Positions 14,253 to 26,370 of a stretch of DNA of 64,000 nt are shown piece after piece. The notes under the pieces were generated by a model, which was not told where the DNA came from, ran no database searches, and saw only the letters and a list, made by a program, of their open reading frames with translations. The stretch comes from Sphagnum compactum (Eukaryota > Bryophyta > Sphagnopsida > Sphagnales). Made by a program: the position numbers and the translations under genes. Within the stretch, counting starts at the first letter, position 1. Each line of letters begins with the position of its first letter. Location: assembly GCA_965153455.1 (NCBI GenBank), contig OZ234502.1:11439495-11503494 (forward strand), written 5' to 3'.

Positions 14253-14370
14253 CTCAGGATATTCTCTTGAACAATAACCATCTTATTCTAATCAGGATAT
14301 TCTCTTGCAGAATAATCATCTTATTCTACTCAGGATGTTCTCTTGCAGAATAACTATCTTATTCTCCAAC
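14253..14370. repeat. Three-copy 38-39-bp minisatellite in the SAL1 3' flank
   Basis: Copies start at 14253, 14292 and 14330. Each reads 'TCAGGATATTCTCTTG' followed by '-AATAA-CATCTTATTCT'. It lies about 115-230 bp past the SAL1 stop codon, so it may be in the 3' UTR of that transcript. On the minus strand each copy carries an 'AGAATAAGA'-like motif that could act as a weak poly(A) signal; this is inference only. Confidence 0.8.
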
Positions 14371-14483
14371 TTTCTTCTTGTAGCCATGGCTATCATGACT
14401 GGGGTAATCACAAGTGTATTGCAGAAGGATAGCCCCTTCAATTTAATCCTTGATTACAATTTCCTCTTTATTTTAATCCTGGC

Positions 14484-17400
14484 TTACAACTTCTGTGATG
14501 GTTGTTCTCCATTCAAAACTGTCTGAACTGCTGCAAGAACCACTGGTTTCAGTTTCTTGTTGGTTGCAATTATGCCCCTCTCCAAATCCAAAAACCTTCC
14601 TGTTGAGAAGTCCAAAGATTTCCCTGCTGCATCAAAAACTGCACCTCCTGCCTCTACAAATCAACACATCCAGTAAACATAGTGAATGTCCAATCAACAA
14701 TCAAGTACAGGATAGGGCATTATTTCTTCCATTTCACAAAACTGATGCCATAATATCATTCACTATCAATTTTCTTGAGAGTGCATACCTGTGATAACAA
14801 TTGACCCAGCCGCATGATCCCATATTTTCTCACGATACCCAGGATGAGGAAATCGGAGGTAGATAACTGCATCTCCTCTGGCCATAGCCCCATACTTGGC
14901 CTGGCTATCAATCCTCACTGGGGGGGCAGTCACTCCCAATACCTACACGATGAACGACAAAACTTCCAACCTCACATTTGACAGCAATAACTGGCTGTTG
15001 AAAAGATAAGATTGCCCAGATAAGAGGGCCACCCTTTAGCTGTCACAGTAAGAGGGACTACCGCCCATGACTGTCCAGACTTGCTCACTTATGGTTTGGA
15101 GTTTGCAGTGCCCAGAAAAGTGGACCATCTGTGAATCCAGACATTATATGTCCTTGTGAGTGTGACCACCTATTGCTGTCCATTTTGCTCAGTCATGATT
15201 CCAAGCATCCGGACAAGAGGGAAACCTCTTGAGTCAGACTTCAATTCTTCAGGTGAGAGTAACCAGTAACTGTGATGAACCTGGTAACCAAGCACTAAAT
15301 GTGTAATTAAACAAGGGGGAGGAGGCTTACTCGTGCAATATTGGCTGTAAGGCTCTGATCAGAATGTGCATTTTCATAAGACTCACAAAATGTAGCCCAT
15401 GCTGGATCCTCCACATTACTCACATACACCTGCCACATCCCACATGTCATCCCACAGCACCATTTATAAAACATAAGGCACTTCAAAATATATGGTGTAA
15501 TTGATGCTTAAGAAAATTCTTTACAAAAAAGTCAAAGCAATAAAGTCATCCAGTACTTTCTCCAGATGGAGTCCTCTCACAAAGCCTTCTACTCTGTGAC
15601 TGCTACTTCAACTTTGCAAAAAAATAGAAAACTACTTGACGACATACCTGTTGTGGCTGCAGTTTCCCATCAAGTGACTGCACAAAAGTGCCTGCACCTT
15701 TGCTTGCAGTGAAAAGGCACCCAACTGGTTCATTTGAATCCTTGGGTACACCATGAGCAATTGATGTCATCGGTAAATTGGGACACCCAAGCACTCCTAC
15801 TACTATTTCTCCATTTTCCAAGAGTCCCAAAGCAACTGCATATTGATCCCCTCTCACGAACCTGGATCATTTGAGTTTGGAACCCTCTTTAGAAGAGAGA
15901 ACAAAAAAAACCTTCAATATAGGTGGACAGAAAGGTCACTAAATTTTCCATTGCCTCAAAGATTTGGTGCTGGAAGTTGTCTGTAGGTTATTTTGGCAAA
16001 GCAACAGCCATCAGTCTCATGAGTTGTGCCATTTTACTACTGCCTTGGCAGAACATTGGTAGGAACACCATTGAAACAATCTATCCAAATTGCAACTATT
16101 TGCAAAAAGAGAGGAACAAAATTTGTACATCTGTACCAGTTATGAGATTGTCAACTTGACTACACAGAAGTCCCTAGCAGCATAATGTTACTTCATGAAC
16201 TCAGTATGCACTTTGTGAAATTCCCCTTTTCCTAACAACATCAAGGAAATGTATCTTCAGAGTCAGTCAGTGTCCAGTAAGATATACTGACAAAACATTT
16301 AGTCTTACCCCCGTGTTCCATCAATCGGGTCCAGGACCCAATGGCGACCTGTTGCACCACCCTTGGACCTGCCCTGATCAATGGCGAGCAGTACATCCTT
16401 AGTGGTCAACGGTGCAGCATCTAGGGTAGAATCTGCTGCAATGGTGTCATTTACAAGTTGAGTGATGCGAGTGAGCATTGCTGCTCCTGTCTCTGTTCCA
16501 AGGTCCTCTGAATCCTGCCAGTAAAGATGTAAAAAGAGAAAAAATGTGATCATGACATTACCTACTCGACATGTCACACTGGCAATTGTATCTAGGGAAA
16601 CAGAAAAGACCTCAGTGATTCATTCATACCTCTTCAGCAACCAATGAAAATGAGCCAGCCGGTAGTTCCTGCTCCAGAGCCCAGCTGACAAGCGCTTGTG
16701 AGCCTTCAACAGAAAACAGGGGGTGCCACAGTGAATGAAGCCATCTTCTCAAAAGTATATGAGTTCCAGTTTCGGGTTCAGTTTCAGGGTTAGGGTATTG
16801 TGAGCACACATACACAATGTAACATAACCTAATGGAAGATAAGCTTGTGTATTGAAAGTGTACCATAGTCAGCAACTGTGACAGGCGAGTCATCAGATTT
16901 GGATTGTGTCTCTTTTGCCAACAATCCCCTCTGCACTGACTGCATCAACAAAAGGAAGGTAGGTATAAAAGAATCAGAATCTTGTATGTGTGTCAATCAG
17001 CTGTAAGAGCATCCCTAGTGGTGCTCAGTATGTGACCCTGCAAAAATACTTCTCACATCCAAGTTTAGTTATTTACTTTTTTGCAGCCCCACCCGTAAGA
17101 CTGAAACTGAGACTGCAAATAGGTGAAAGACTACCGAACCAGCTGGACCAATCAGAAACAGGGAGCAGCAGTCAGATCATATTCATTTACACTCTTCTCT
17201 GGCAGGTGCACAGCTTTGATGTGCATTTTTACCAGCCTCAGCAAATTGTGCAAATATGCTGGGGCCAAAACCATTTTGCTGAGCCAAACCGGCATGTTTT
17301 TACTTTTCTTCGTGCAATTTTAATGTGCAGGGTCACATTCTGAGCACCGCTGGGGATGCTCTAACTACTACAATCATAGAATTAAAATTCAAAGAACAAC

Positions 17401-17502
17401 AACAACAACAACAAACATGGGTGAGGATCAAACCTGACACAGGCGAGAAGCAAGTCGGACGGCACGAGCAGCCAGCTGCAGATCCTGGCTATAGTTACCC
17501 AT
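14484..17502 (-). CDS. SAL1: SAL1-type 3'(2'),5'-bisphosphate nucleotidase / inositol polyphosphate 1-phosphatase, 8 exons
   Basis: Complete spliced gene on the minus strand. Exons: 17502-17434, 16939-16864, 16703-16630, 16514-16309, 15861-15648, 15429-15331, 14942-14789, 14653-14484. All introns are GT-AG and phases agree; the total is 1,062 nt, giving 353 residues, the same length as Arabidopsis SAL1. Landmarks seen: VTVADYG (43-49), metal-binding VAEEDSEDL (70-78), DPIDGT (135-140), FVRGDQYAVALGLL (143-156), GVLGCPNLP (165-173) and the WDHAAGSIVITEAGG box (287-301). These are the lithium-sensitive Mg-dependent phosphatase signatures, and every expected metal ligand is present. The family hydrolyses PAP/PAPS to AMP/APS, in plastid and mitochondrion in angiosperms, and affects sulfur metabolism and PAP retrograde stress signalling. 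The ATG at 17502 aligns with the mature start; an upstream ATG (17815) with a Ser-rich reading frame might supply a transit peptide through an extra exon, which I cannot prove. Confidence 0.96.
17007..17361. mobile_element. Tourist-like (PIF/Harbinger-type) MITE in SAL1 intron 1
   Basis: A 355-bp element has terminal inverted repeats of about 36 bp, beginning GAGCATCCC(T/C)AG and running through 'GTGACCCTGCA' with only three mismatches. It is flanked by the trinucleotide TAA on both sides (17004-17006 and 17362-17364). The GAGCATC terminus and the TAA/TTA target duplication are typical of plant Tourist/Harbinger MITEs. It lies inside the first intron (17433-16940) and leaves the splice sites intact. 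There is no transposase, so it is non-autonomous. The two arms are still similar, which suggests a relatively recent insertion. Confidence 0.85.
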
Positions 17503-17769
17503 TGCAGCTTTTTCTTTTCAGCGCCTGCCTTCCTGCCTGCCCTCTTCTGCCTCTCCTTCTTTGCACCAGACTTGACACTTGCAATTCTTATAAACAGATA
17601 TTGAGGACTTCAGAATGCGCACAATTTTGGTGGCCAAAATCCCCAACCCCAAGACAACCCAAACATCCAATGAATACTCTTATCACAACCTCTGCCTCTG
17701 ACACAACAAACAACGGAATGATGCCAAATGGAAATGATTGAGTCCGGCCCGGAGCAAGTTTCCTGCAGA

Positions 17770-17778
17770 TTAGGGTTT
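17770..17778 (-). promoter_or_regulatory. Telo-box (AAACCCTAA) upstream of SAL1
   Basis: The minus strand reads AAACCCTAA about 270 bp upstream of the SAL1 ATG. In plants this element is common near start sites of housekeeping genes and is bound by TRB-type factors. A single 9-mer can occur by chance. Confidence 0.45.
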
Positions 17779-17820
17779 GTTGATCTGAGCTCATTGACGA
17801 CGACGACCAGATCATATCAG

Positions 17821-17940
17821 ATTTCGCGCTACGGAACAGGACCTTGGTGGCCGATTCTGCCAGGCAAGCAGTCGCAAGGCAAACCTGGTCGCCGATAGCC
17901 GGCAGAATCGGCCACTAAGCGTCTGTTCCGCAGCGAAAAT
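17821..17940. repeat. Imperfect ~38-bp inverted repeat in the SAL1 promoter
   Basis: Arm 17821-17860 (containing GGTGGCCGATTCTGCC) pairs with 17902-17939 (GCAGAATCGGCCACT), separated by about 40 bp. A partial third copy of the arm ('CCTGCCAAAATCGGCCACCAA') lies near 18072-18094. It could be a small foldback element or a transcribed hairpin. Confidence 0.65.
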
Positions 17941-18460
17941 AGCAGGTTCCTTAAGTGAAGTCCTTGAACAGCACAGGTCCCTCGTTGCCTCCTTGATGCT
18001 AAGGATCAAGCAAACTCCTTGAGCTGCAGGTCCTTCTGAAAAGCCCGGTAAGCCAACCCTGGTGTTTGCATGCCTGCCAAAATCGGCCACCAACAGCCCC
18101 ATTCCTTGTCATGAATAGCAGGTTCCTTGATGTTAAAGATCACGTCCCTTAACAGGAGGGTTCCCTGTCAAAAGGCCAATTCAACTTGGAGAATCATGCA
18201 CTAGGTGTGGCTGAATTTATGTCTGAACATTGATTTTTCTTTCTGATGAATATGAACTATTTTGCAAATTCCAGTGATGAGGAATTTTGAGGAAGTGATA
18301 TCTAGAAGATTTTGCACAATGTTTCGTATGGTCATCCATAGACAATTTCATAGACAATTCTAGTTGAAATCTGGCAATTGAAGCAATTATGATGGTTTTG
18401 TGAGGAGGTGAGGAACAAGGTTCTGTCGCGGCATTGAGGGAACTAGCAAGTCAACAAAGA

Positions 18461-18640
18461 GACAATACTTTCTGTCACCATGTGTGACGGATTTGGCAAC
18501 CTCCGGATATCAAAGGTGAGACAACACTTTGTGTCATTATGTGCGAGGGATTTGGCAACCTCTGGATATCAAAGGTGAGACAACACTTTGTGTCATTATG
18601 TGTGAGGGATTTGGCAACCTCTGGATATCAAAGGCATCTA
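18461..18640. repeat. 59-bp minisatellite, ~3 copies
   Basis: Units of 59 bp contain 'GGATTTGGCAACCTC(T/C)GGAT', 'ATCAAAGGTGAGACAACACT' and 'TTGTGTCATTATGT'. The second and third copies are nearly identical and the first is slightly diverged. Because 59 is not a multiple of three, the overlapping open frame (18529-18816, plus) is a by-product of the repeat. Confidence 0.85.
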
Positions 18641-21369
18641 GTATCTTTGTAATTGAGTTTCTATCCTTGGTACGAGGTGTTTTAGAGTTTTATCAAGGCC
18701 TTGTTCTAAGTGCCATTTGGGTGATCTTGTATGCTAGTGTCATCTATCTTGAGCATGATTCATTGCATTTTCTTTACAAGAGATGCAATAAAATAGACAC
18801 GATTAGGAACATCTAGACATTGTTGATTGGTTCATTTGCTAGAACAATAACTAGCATGAGCGCTTTTCTTCTAAACATGGTGCGCAAGCATGTGCAAGTC
18901 ATCATCTTTGCATTTGACCATGTTTCACAACTGATTTTACTACAACTTGAACAAATCATATGTCTCATCAATTTCATCAAAGTTCTTTACAAAACATAAG
19001 ACCTCAAGCATATTGGTGTCCATAACACCCCTAACATGTATTGTTGTATCAACCTTAAAACCCTAATCCCTTTCCACATGTATATGTCTGAATGAACCTT
19101 GTTTCTAGAGTGATTTGTTTCATGAGTGGTGCATCGATTCAAAGCCTTTGCTTGTTTATTATAATTGAAGAAAAATCCATGGAATCAATTTGGGGATTAA
19201 AGTGAAACTTTGAAAATGTGATTTACTTTTTCAGTGGGTTAGTATTTTAGAATTGAAATTCAAGCGGGAAGTCATGTCCTATGAAGATTTATCTCCTAGA
19301 GAGAAATCTAGTTAAAGAATGGATGAATCTTTTGTAGGACTTTCTTAAGGAAGGTGCAAAGAATAGAAAACTTGTCAACTTGGAAAACTAGAAAACATTT
19401 TGGGATTATTATAATCCAACTAAAAGATATGACGTTAAAACTTTGGAGTTTGATTATTTTGTGTTGTGTAGGTAGGGGTGCTAAAGGGGAAGGTAGTGTA
19501 TAATGGCACAGTAAATGCACTTAACAAAATTGTAGAAAAATGAAGCTTGAAAGGTTTGTATAAAGGTTTAGAACCTAGTTGCCAACAACATATGTACTAC
19601 AAGAAATTGTGATGGTTCATATGAACTGGTTGGAAAATCATGTTAGTGGATTGTTTTCTAGATTCAACTTATAAAAACATATTTTACATTATAGCAAGAT
19701 CATCCCTTGATTCTTCAATACATTCATAGGATTGTGTAAATTACAGTAGACATTCTTCAAGTTGGATGCATCATTTTGATAAAAGACTAGAAACTAGGCA
19801 AGTTTGTCAACTCTTTGTATATGTACACACGATAGGAACTCAATTGTGGTTCAATTTGCATAATAGGGGTACCATCATACGTTATTTCAACATTTTTGTA
19901 AGAATAGATGTGCTTGGGATTGGTAGGGGTAAGCTAATACCATCTAATACCTTCCACTCAAAATTTGTGCTTCTTTTTCATATTCATTTGGGGTATTGGA
20001 AGGCTATTGTAAAGGAGCCTTTTGTAGATGAAATGGACTTGGTGAAAAAGGTTCCAGCTATAGAAATGAAAAGTACACATCCAATCACTTGATGTGATCC
20101 ATGTTTATTTACTCTTATTTATGTTTCCATTGTTATATTCTTATACATAAATTATAGTTTGTTGGATTATATGTTTCCAATTAATTTTGGCTCTCAACAT
20201 CATGCCAAGATTTTTTTGTCCTTACATATAATTTTTTTCCCTCGTGGACATTGTTTGGTTCTTTTGTCATCCTATCCTTGTATATGCAATATTTTGATCT
20301 TGTAAGTAGGATGTAGTCAAGTTGTAGCTACAATGAATTGTTATCCCTTTTTTCTTACAAAGAATTAAAAAATGATGATAAAAAGGTACTAGAAGGATCT
20401 AAAATTCATTTCTCCTTTAGTTTTACAGACTTGGAAAAACAATTCTTTGTCTTTCTAACTAGACATGTATATCCCATTTAGTTTTTGCATATCAAAAATG
20501 ATGGCCAAGAACAAATGGAGTCTAAAATTACAATGTGGTAATGATCCATTGTGAAGATCTTGGAGTTGTGTTCCTTTCAAATTGTTATTGTGGAAATTTC
20601 TTTGCAAATTTTAGGAAGAGATGGAGATGTGGCAACCAAATAAATGGGTGATTGTGCAATGAACAAAGAATTGGTGTTGATGTTTTGCAAGTATTATATT
20701 GATTATTTCACCTTTTTTAATGAGGCATCTTAGAACATGTCCACCCACATTTGGTACATTGATATTTTTTTTATTAAGATTTATTATTGCCAATATTTGA
20801 TTTGGAAATATTAAGTTTTGGATTCAGAAACCCAAATTTAATGTTGGCACATGATACTTTAAATGTTTAAATGTGATAAAAAATGATTTTTTATTTTAAT
20901 GTTTTAACCGTGGTAGTATTGTAATAAGTGATTCTTGCTCCAAGGTGGTTATTGTAGGGAAGGGCAAATATGTCAAATGAAATGGAATAAACATTTCATC
21001 CCCAAATGGTTAAATGAACAAAAACAATTTAAATAGGAAATGTTTCCTAAAGTTCCCAAATTATTGATTTAAAAATTAAGTGTAACACTTGGTATATATA
21101 TTTCAAAATGTTGGATCAAATGAAAACTCTTGTCATTCCCTAGTCTTTCATTTGCACTTTAGAAGCATAACCAACAAAAAATTATTATTATTATGAAAGA
21201 AGCAGAAATTTAAAAATGGTAATGAATAATGCAATATTAGGTTCAATGAATTTACAATACAATGCCCAACATGAAAAAAAATTCAAATTTTTTTATTATT
21301 ATACCCACACAATGATTAATGCTATAAATATCTTTCTTACACAACAATTTCAAAATGATGTTCTAAATT
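18641..21369. other. AT-rich intergenic stretch, no recognisable gene
   Basis: The longest open frame is 19766-20092 (plus, 108 residues). It has no motif I recognise and lies in AT-rich sequence. Nothing else stands out. Confidence 0.5.
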
Positions 21370-21645
21370 CATATGAAAAAGTTAAGGTCACACAAAGTTT
21401 TAGACAAATTTATTCCCTAAAGAACATGGTTATTCCCTAGGGTAACTTAAGACTTTTTCTTTTTGCGGGACATAACTGTTCACTGGGGCAACTTAGGACC
21501 TTTTCTCCCCAAGGGACATGGTTGCTCCCTAGGGCAATTTAGGACCATTTCTCCCTAAAGGTGATGGTTGTTCCCTGGAGCCAACCATGTGCCTTAGGGA
21601 GCAAATTTGTCTAAAACTTTGTGTGACCTTAACGTTTTCATACGA
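21370..21645. mobile_element. 275-bp foldback element with ~52-bp near-perfect inverted arms
   Basis: Arm 21370-21421 and arm 21593-21645 are near-perfect reverse complements; each contains 'GTTAAGGTCACACAAAGTTT' followed by 'TAGACAAATTT'. The interior holds degenerate tandem 'TTCCCTAGGG(C/T)AACTTAGGAC' units that are themselves partly palindromic. No transposase is present. It is probably a non-autonomous foldback transposon or a seeded satellite. Confidence 0.7.
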
Positions 21646-21769
21646 ATTCTGATTGAAGTGCTTCCAACTACAAAATTGTAGCCCTCCTTGAGACCTTTAT
21701 AATGATAGGTCACAAGCATATATAAAAATGAACATGTGATGGTTATGATTGCAAAACAATTTGGAACAT

Positions 21770-22030
21770 GATTGTTCCCTAGGGAACTTGGGCCTTTCCT
21801 CGGGGAAAGTGCATTGCTCTCTAGGGAAGCTACCTTTCTCTTCGAGGAACTTGGGCCCTTCCCCAAAAAAAATACATTGTTCCCTAAGGAAGCTGCCCTT
21901 CTCCCTAAGGAACTTTTTTTCCTCCTTGTGCAAGTTATTTTTTCGAAGTACTTCATTTTTTTTTAGGGAACTTTTTTGCTCCTTTGGAACTTCATTTCAC
22001 TCCATGGGGAACTTACATTGTTCCCTAAAA
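21770..22030. repeat. Degenerate ~63-bp (2 x ~31) periodic array, TTCCCTAGGGAACTT core
   Basis: Imperfect units with the palindromic core TTCCCTAGGGAACTT repeat at about 31 and 63 bp. Because 63 is a multiple of three, long frames stay open on both strands. On minus, peptide units of the form 'KGSF-REQC-F-E-PKF' recur with a 21-residue period. The core is the same as inside the neighbouring foldback element, so the array may have grown from it. Confidence 0.7.
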
Positions 22031-24424
22031 TAATTAAAGCAATTTGTTTAAAATTAACACTTAACCTTCTTTTCACTAAGGAGGTTGCTTCTTAAGGGCA
22101 ACTAACTTTAAAAATTTATTCAAATGCTCTATGTATTTTTTCCATCCATTTCATTTGTTGGCAAAAATAATTGGGAAAAGGATTGAACTCTAGACCTTTC
22201 GGTTAGAGGAAGGATTCTACCACTACATCACATGTTTTTCTTTGAAACTGTTGTGTAAGAAGGATATTTATAACATTAATCATTGTGCGGGTATAGTAAA
22301 GAAAATCTGAATTTTTCATGTTTGACATTGTATTATAAATGTGTCAAATTCGGTGCTGCATTTAAGGTTATGATTATTAGCATGTAGGGAGTTGTGCAAA
22401 TAATTTTCCTTGATAATTTTCATCCAATTCAAATTCCTTGTTAAGTGCAATTATTATTTTAAGGGACTTGGGTGTAATGGGCAACCTTTAATAAATTTAA
22501 AATGCTTGTACAATGTCACATAAGCACACGAATTTCATCGAATTTCCAAAATTGGTTGGTAAACTTGGACCTAGAAATTCATGTTATTGATGTTAACATG
22601 GGTATTTATTTGTTAATTAGATTAAACTAGTTGTGGGGATGCACCCAAAGTGAATTTGATTTTTTTGGTGATAGGCTTTTTTATTGACTCATCAGCAAAT
22701 TAAACATTCACATTATGGGCAATACCATTTTTTAAAATTAAAAAACGTATTCATTTGATCTAACTATATAGGTTACAAAAGTAAAATTTTGTGCAAATGA
22801 TATGAAATAAAGTGCTTTGTTATTGGAATAGCTTAGGGAACATGTGGGAATTTAAGGACAACACTAATATTTAACATCATTGGGAACTTGGTGGGATCGA
22901 GTGGGAAGAAAAAAATCCAAAACCCCCCCTGGCCCTTTCCCCAAAACAAGAAATAATGGGGCCTTCCTAAATGCATGTTTATCCAATCCATTTCCTATGT
23001 GAGAAATTTGTTTCTAAAAAAAATCATCATTACTTTTCCCCTAACTAATATCCCTTCCTAAAAGCTTGGGTATAAACTCATAAATTAAATTGGGTTGCAA
23101 GCAATCTTGATTTAAGATAAGTTTAATATGGCACATTGCAACTTGTAAAACTTTGCATTAATGACTTTGATTAGATGTCATAGGGCTATCATGATTAAGA
23201 GTTGAAAATAACTTCACAAAGAAACTTAACTTTTTTTTTCTTAAAGTAATGAGTATGCTTGGGAATGGAATGTGTTGTATTGAACATTTGTAAACCTCAA
23301 TAGCACTAATAATTGAATATTCCCAATGTACGATGTCTTTTTTTGGTGGGTCAACAATCTATAACATGGGAGCATTCACACATTATGTTAACATTTATGG
23401 TTGATGCTAAAGACCTTGTATGGGTTGTAGATGAAAACTATCCATATCTATGTCCAAAATTATTATAATACACATGAAGAGTTTATGATCATTGGTAGTG
23501 TGAAGCACCACGATGCCCAAGTTGATTTTCAAGGTTACTTGGGAAAATGTGTTATTTTTGGTGTAAAATATGTTTTTCAAGCAAACATTTGTCAATGAAC
23601 ATATGTGATAATAGAAAATTGATTAAAACAAATTATTCAATGTACACCCATTGAGGATTAGGGTTTTTTTGTGTGAAAAAATTTCACCACTTGGCAACAA
23701 AATAAAAGGGCTATGACTTGTACAAAGGATTTTTTGAATAAAATGGCTCAGCTGAAAATTGCCATATTTCAAAGAAAAAGGTTGAATTAGAAATATTTGG
23801 ACTGTAGGTTTTTTTCATATTGCCAATATAAAGCTATTATTTTCAGGTCATTCTTATTTAATACTCTAAAATAGAATTAAGTAATAAAAACATTGATTAC
23901 ACCATGCAACAATAACGAATTGAGTATTGTATATTTTCTAGATTTATTTTAAATAATTCAAAATGTTCCAATAATATACCAAGTTTTGTCTCTTGTTGTT
24001 TAAATACTTTCAACATTAGTCTAATTTTTGACCCTAAGACATGCAAAATTACACAATGGTTACATTTGTAGCATTGGCATGTTATTATACTTGCACATGC
24101 TGAAAAACATGGTCACTTTCTTTAGAACTCATTCTAAACCACAAAAGAAATTTCACAATAAACACATTCACACACATACTTTGTACATTTCAAGGTCAAA
24201 GAAGTTCAAATCATACAATGTTTAAAACTAAACAAATCCTCACAATCATGTTGAATCTTTTGAAATCAAATTCAACTTTATGCATGCAAAATTTGTTCAT
24301 CATTTTCACACTCTTTCTTGATGTTTTCCACTCTTCTTAATTTGCTTATCGACTTGTTGCCTTTAATCCTTTTCACCAATAGCCACATATGGCCCAAAAA
24401 ACTAAATCCTTAACATGTGAAATT
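22031..24424. other. AT-rich intergenic stretch, no recognisable gene
   Basis: Only short open frames without motifs. There is a C-run 'AACCCCCCCTGG' near 22921. Confidence 0.5.
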
Positions 24425-24585
24425 CAAAGGATGACAACAAAATCATTGAACCAAGACTCCAATGGCTTTTGTGAAAACAAATACTAACTATATTTGAACC
24501 CCTTGCCAAAACCAAGTAGTCATTGTTTGTCATTGTTCAAGTAAATATTCAACATCACGATTTTATCACATGTGATGACCAATTT
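24425..24585. repeat. Diverged dispersed repeat, relative of 7.2-7.4 kb
   Basis: Direct-orientation match to 7205-7400, best around 'TTTGAACCCCTTGCCAAAA' and 'CATCACGATTTTATCACATG'. The family is unknown. Confidence 0.45.
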
Positions 24586-26370
24586 TTGAAATGATGATTA
24601 ACATTGACATCCTTATCAAAAAGGGGCATAATAAAGGTGGTAGCATAAAAGTGGTAACTTAAGGTTCTTCATATTATATTCCAATCAACACGCATAAAAT
24701 ATTTACAACTTAAATATAGTTTTATCTTCAATCTATATTGTACACAAGTTTGGCCATATTCATCAATTTTGTTCATTGCCACTTATTTGTTTTGAGAAAA
24801 GCAACTCCTTTAATCTTCATTTTTGGGTTAAACTTTCTTTGACATTTTGATTTGTGCATATGATATAGAATGTCAAATTTCATCTATTTTTCATCATTCA
24901 TTGCTTACATTTTCATCTATGTTAAAAAAAAAAAAACAACTTTGTGGATTTCATCTTTTGCATCCTTCATTCATCCATGGTCTTTTTCAAATTTCAACAT
25001 TTTTTTACATCCTATTTTCCGGAACATTCATTTTATGATCCATTTGTCTTCTTCAAGTTTCAACTATCCTAACTCTTGTTTTCTCTAACTTCTCTTTCAT
25101 CCAAAGTCTTCTAGCATTTCAGCTTTCTCAAATCTTTTATTTTTCAACCTTCATCTCAGCCATAGTGATTGTTGGATTTTAGCAAACTCTTTGATGCTAT
25201 TTTTCCCAACTTGCATTTAATCCACCAATTGATGCCATCCATGAATTTAAACCTTCCCAAGTTTTTTCAACACTTGTTTCATCTATTTTATTTCCTAAAT
25301 TTCAACTTAAAATCAAGTTTTATTTGTCACAGCCTTCATCCATCCATCCATCCATCCATCCATTGTCTTTGATAAATTGCAAATTTCCCAAATTCTTTCT
25401 TTTCCTGCATTTATCTTTCCTAATGGCAACTTTCTTGAGTCATATCTTTCTCAATTTTCATTTGACCGTTTTCCTTAAATTTTAACCTTACCCATGTGAG
25501 TGAATTGTGGACATATCTCAACACTAATCTCTTGGGATCCTTTTTCAACCTAACCTTTGTACAAGTTCTCCATAAAATTTCCAAAATTGATATCATTCGA
25601 ACATTGGGTGTGATCCCACTCATCATGTTTGCATGTTAACAAGCTAATTTCAAACAAAAGAAACTTTGTACTTTGAAAATGTTAAAGCCTTGGCCCATTC
25701 TAATGAAATTGCTCGATGAAGGTTTGAAAAGGTCTGAAAGAACTTAAAATAATAAGTGAACATTAAATTGCCTAATTAATTTGCATTGAATGCCACATTT
25801 AAGATTAAATTGTTTTTTGTACTTTCATAAATGTTAAAAAAAGTTTAATCCTAGATGTGATTCTCAATATAAATCTTGAAATAGACAACCTAAAAATGAT
25901 TACCGACACACTTGCATTATATACAAATCATAGTAGAATTCAACAATCTCATTTTGAGTTTTGCTATTTGATAAAAAAATTAAAATTTTATTAACAACAA
26001 TAATAAGGACATGACGAAATAAAAAGGATACTCAAAAAAGGGGTGGATGGATGGAGTACAACTTAAAGGATAACTCTAAAATCTCACAAATGGGATGCAT
26101 CATGCATGCAAGTACTTACTTGCACAAGACCCTCATAAACCCATTCACATCCTTTGTTCATTGTACATCACACTTCAACTTATGAAGCATTGTAGGCCTA
26201 AATACACCATGATTTATTTGGTCCTTCATGATTGCAAGGTGATACATGAAATTATTGTGCCAATTTTGTAAGGTGCAAATGCAAGTGCCATGATTCTTTC
26301 CATGTGAAAAGAATGACATGTATTAAGCCATGCATAATGCATTTGTTCCAAGTTAGTGGACTTACTGTTT
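24586..26370. other. AT-rich intergenic stretch with a (CATC)n microsatellite
   Basis: No gene is recognised. A (CATC) tract of nearly seven units lies at 25337-25363 inside T/C-rich sequence. Confidence 0.5.

Larger units (their letters stand above)
17503..18460 (-). promoter_or_regulatory. SAL1 5' leader and promoter region
   Basis: This is the region upstream of the minus-strand SAL1 start. It is distinctly richer in GC than the surroundings down to about 18.2 kb, as expected for a leader/promoter. It contains a telo-box (see 17770-17778) and a strong inverted repeat (17821-17940). The block 'AATAGCAGGTTCCTT' occurs at about 17938 and 18113. I cannot place a TATA box or transcription start. 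Confidence 0.5.

Noticed and set aside
16990-17343. 117-residue plus-strand frame in SAL1 intron 1
   Set aside because: It lies almost wholly inside the MITE and runs antisense to a real gene.
19766-20092. 108-residue open frame
   Set aside because: No recognisable domain, no GC rise and no introns or neighbours supporting a gene.
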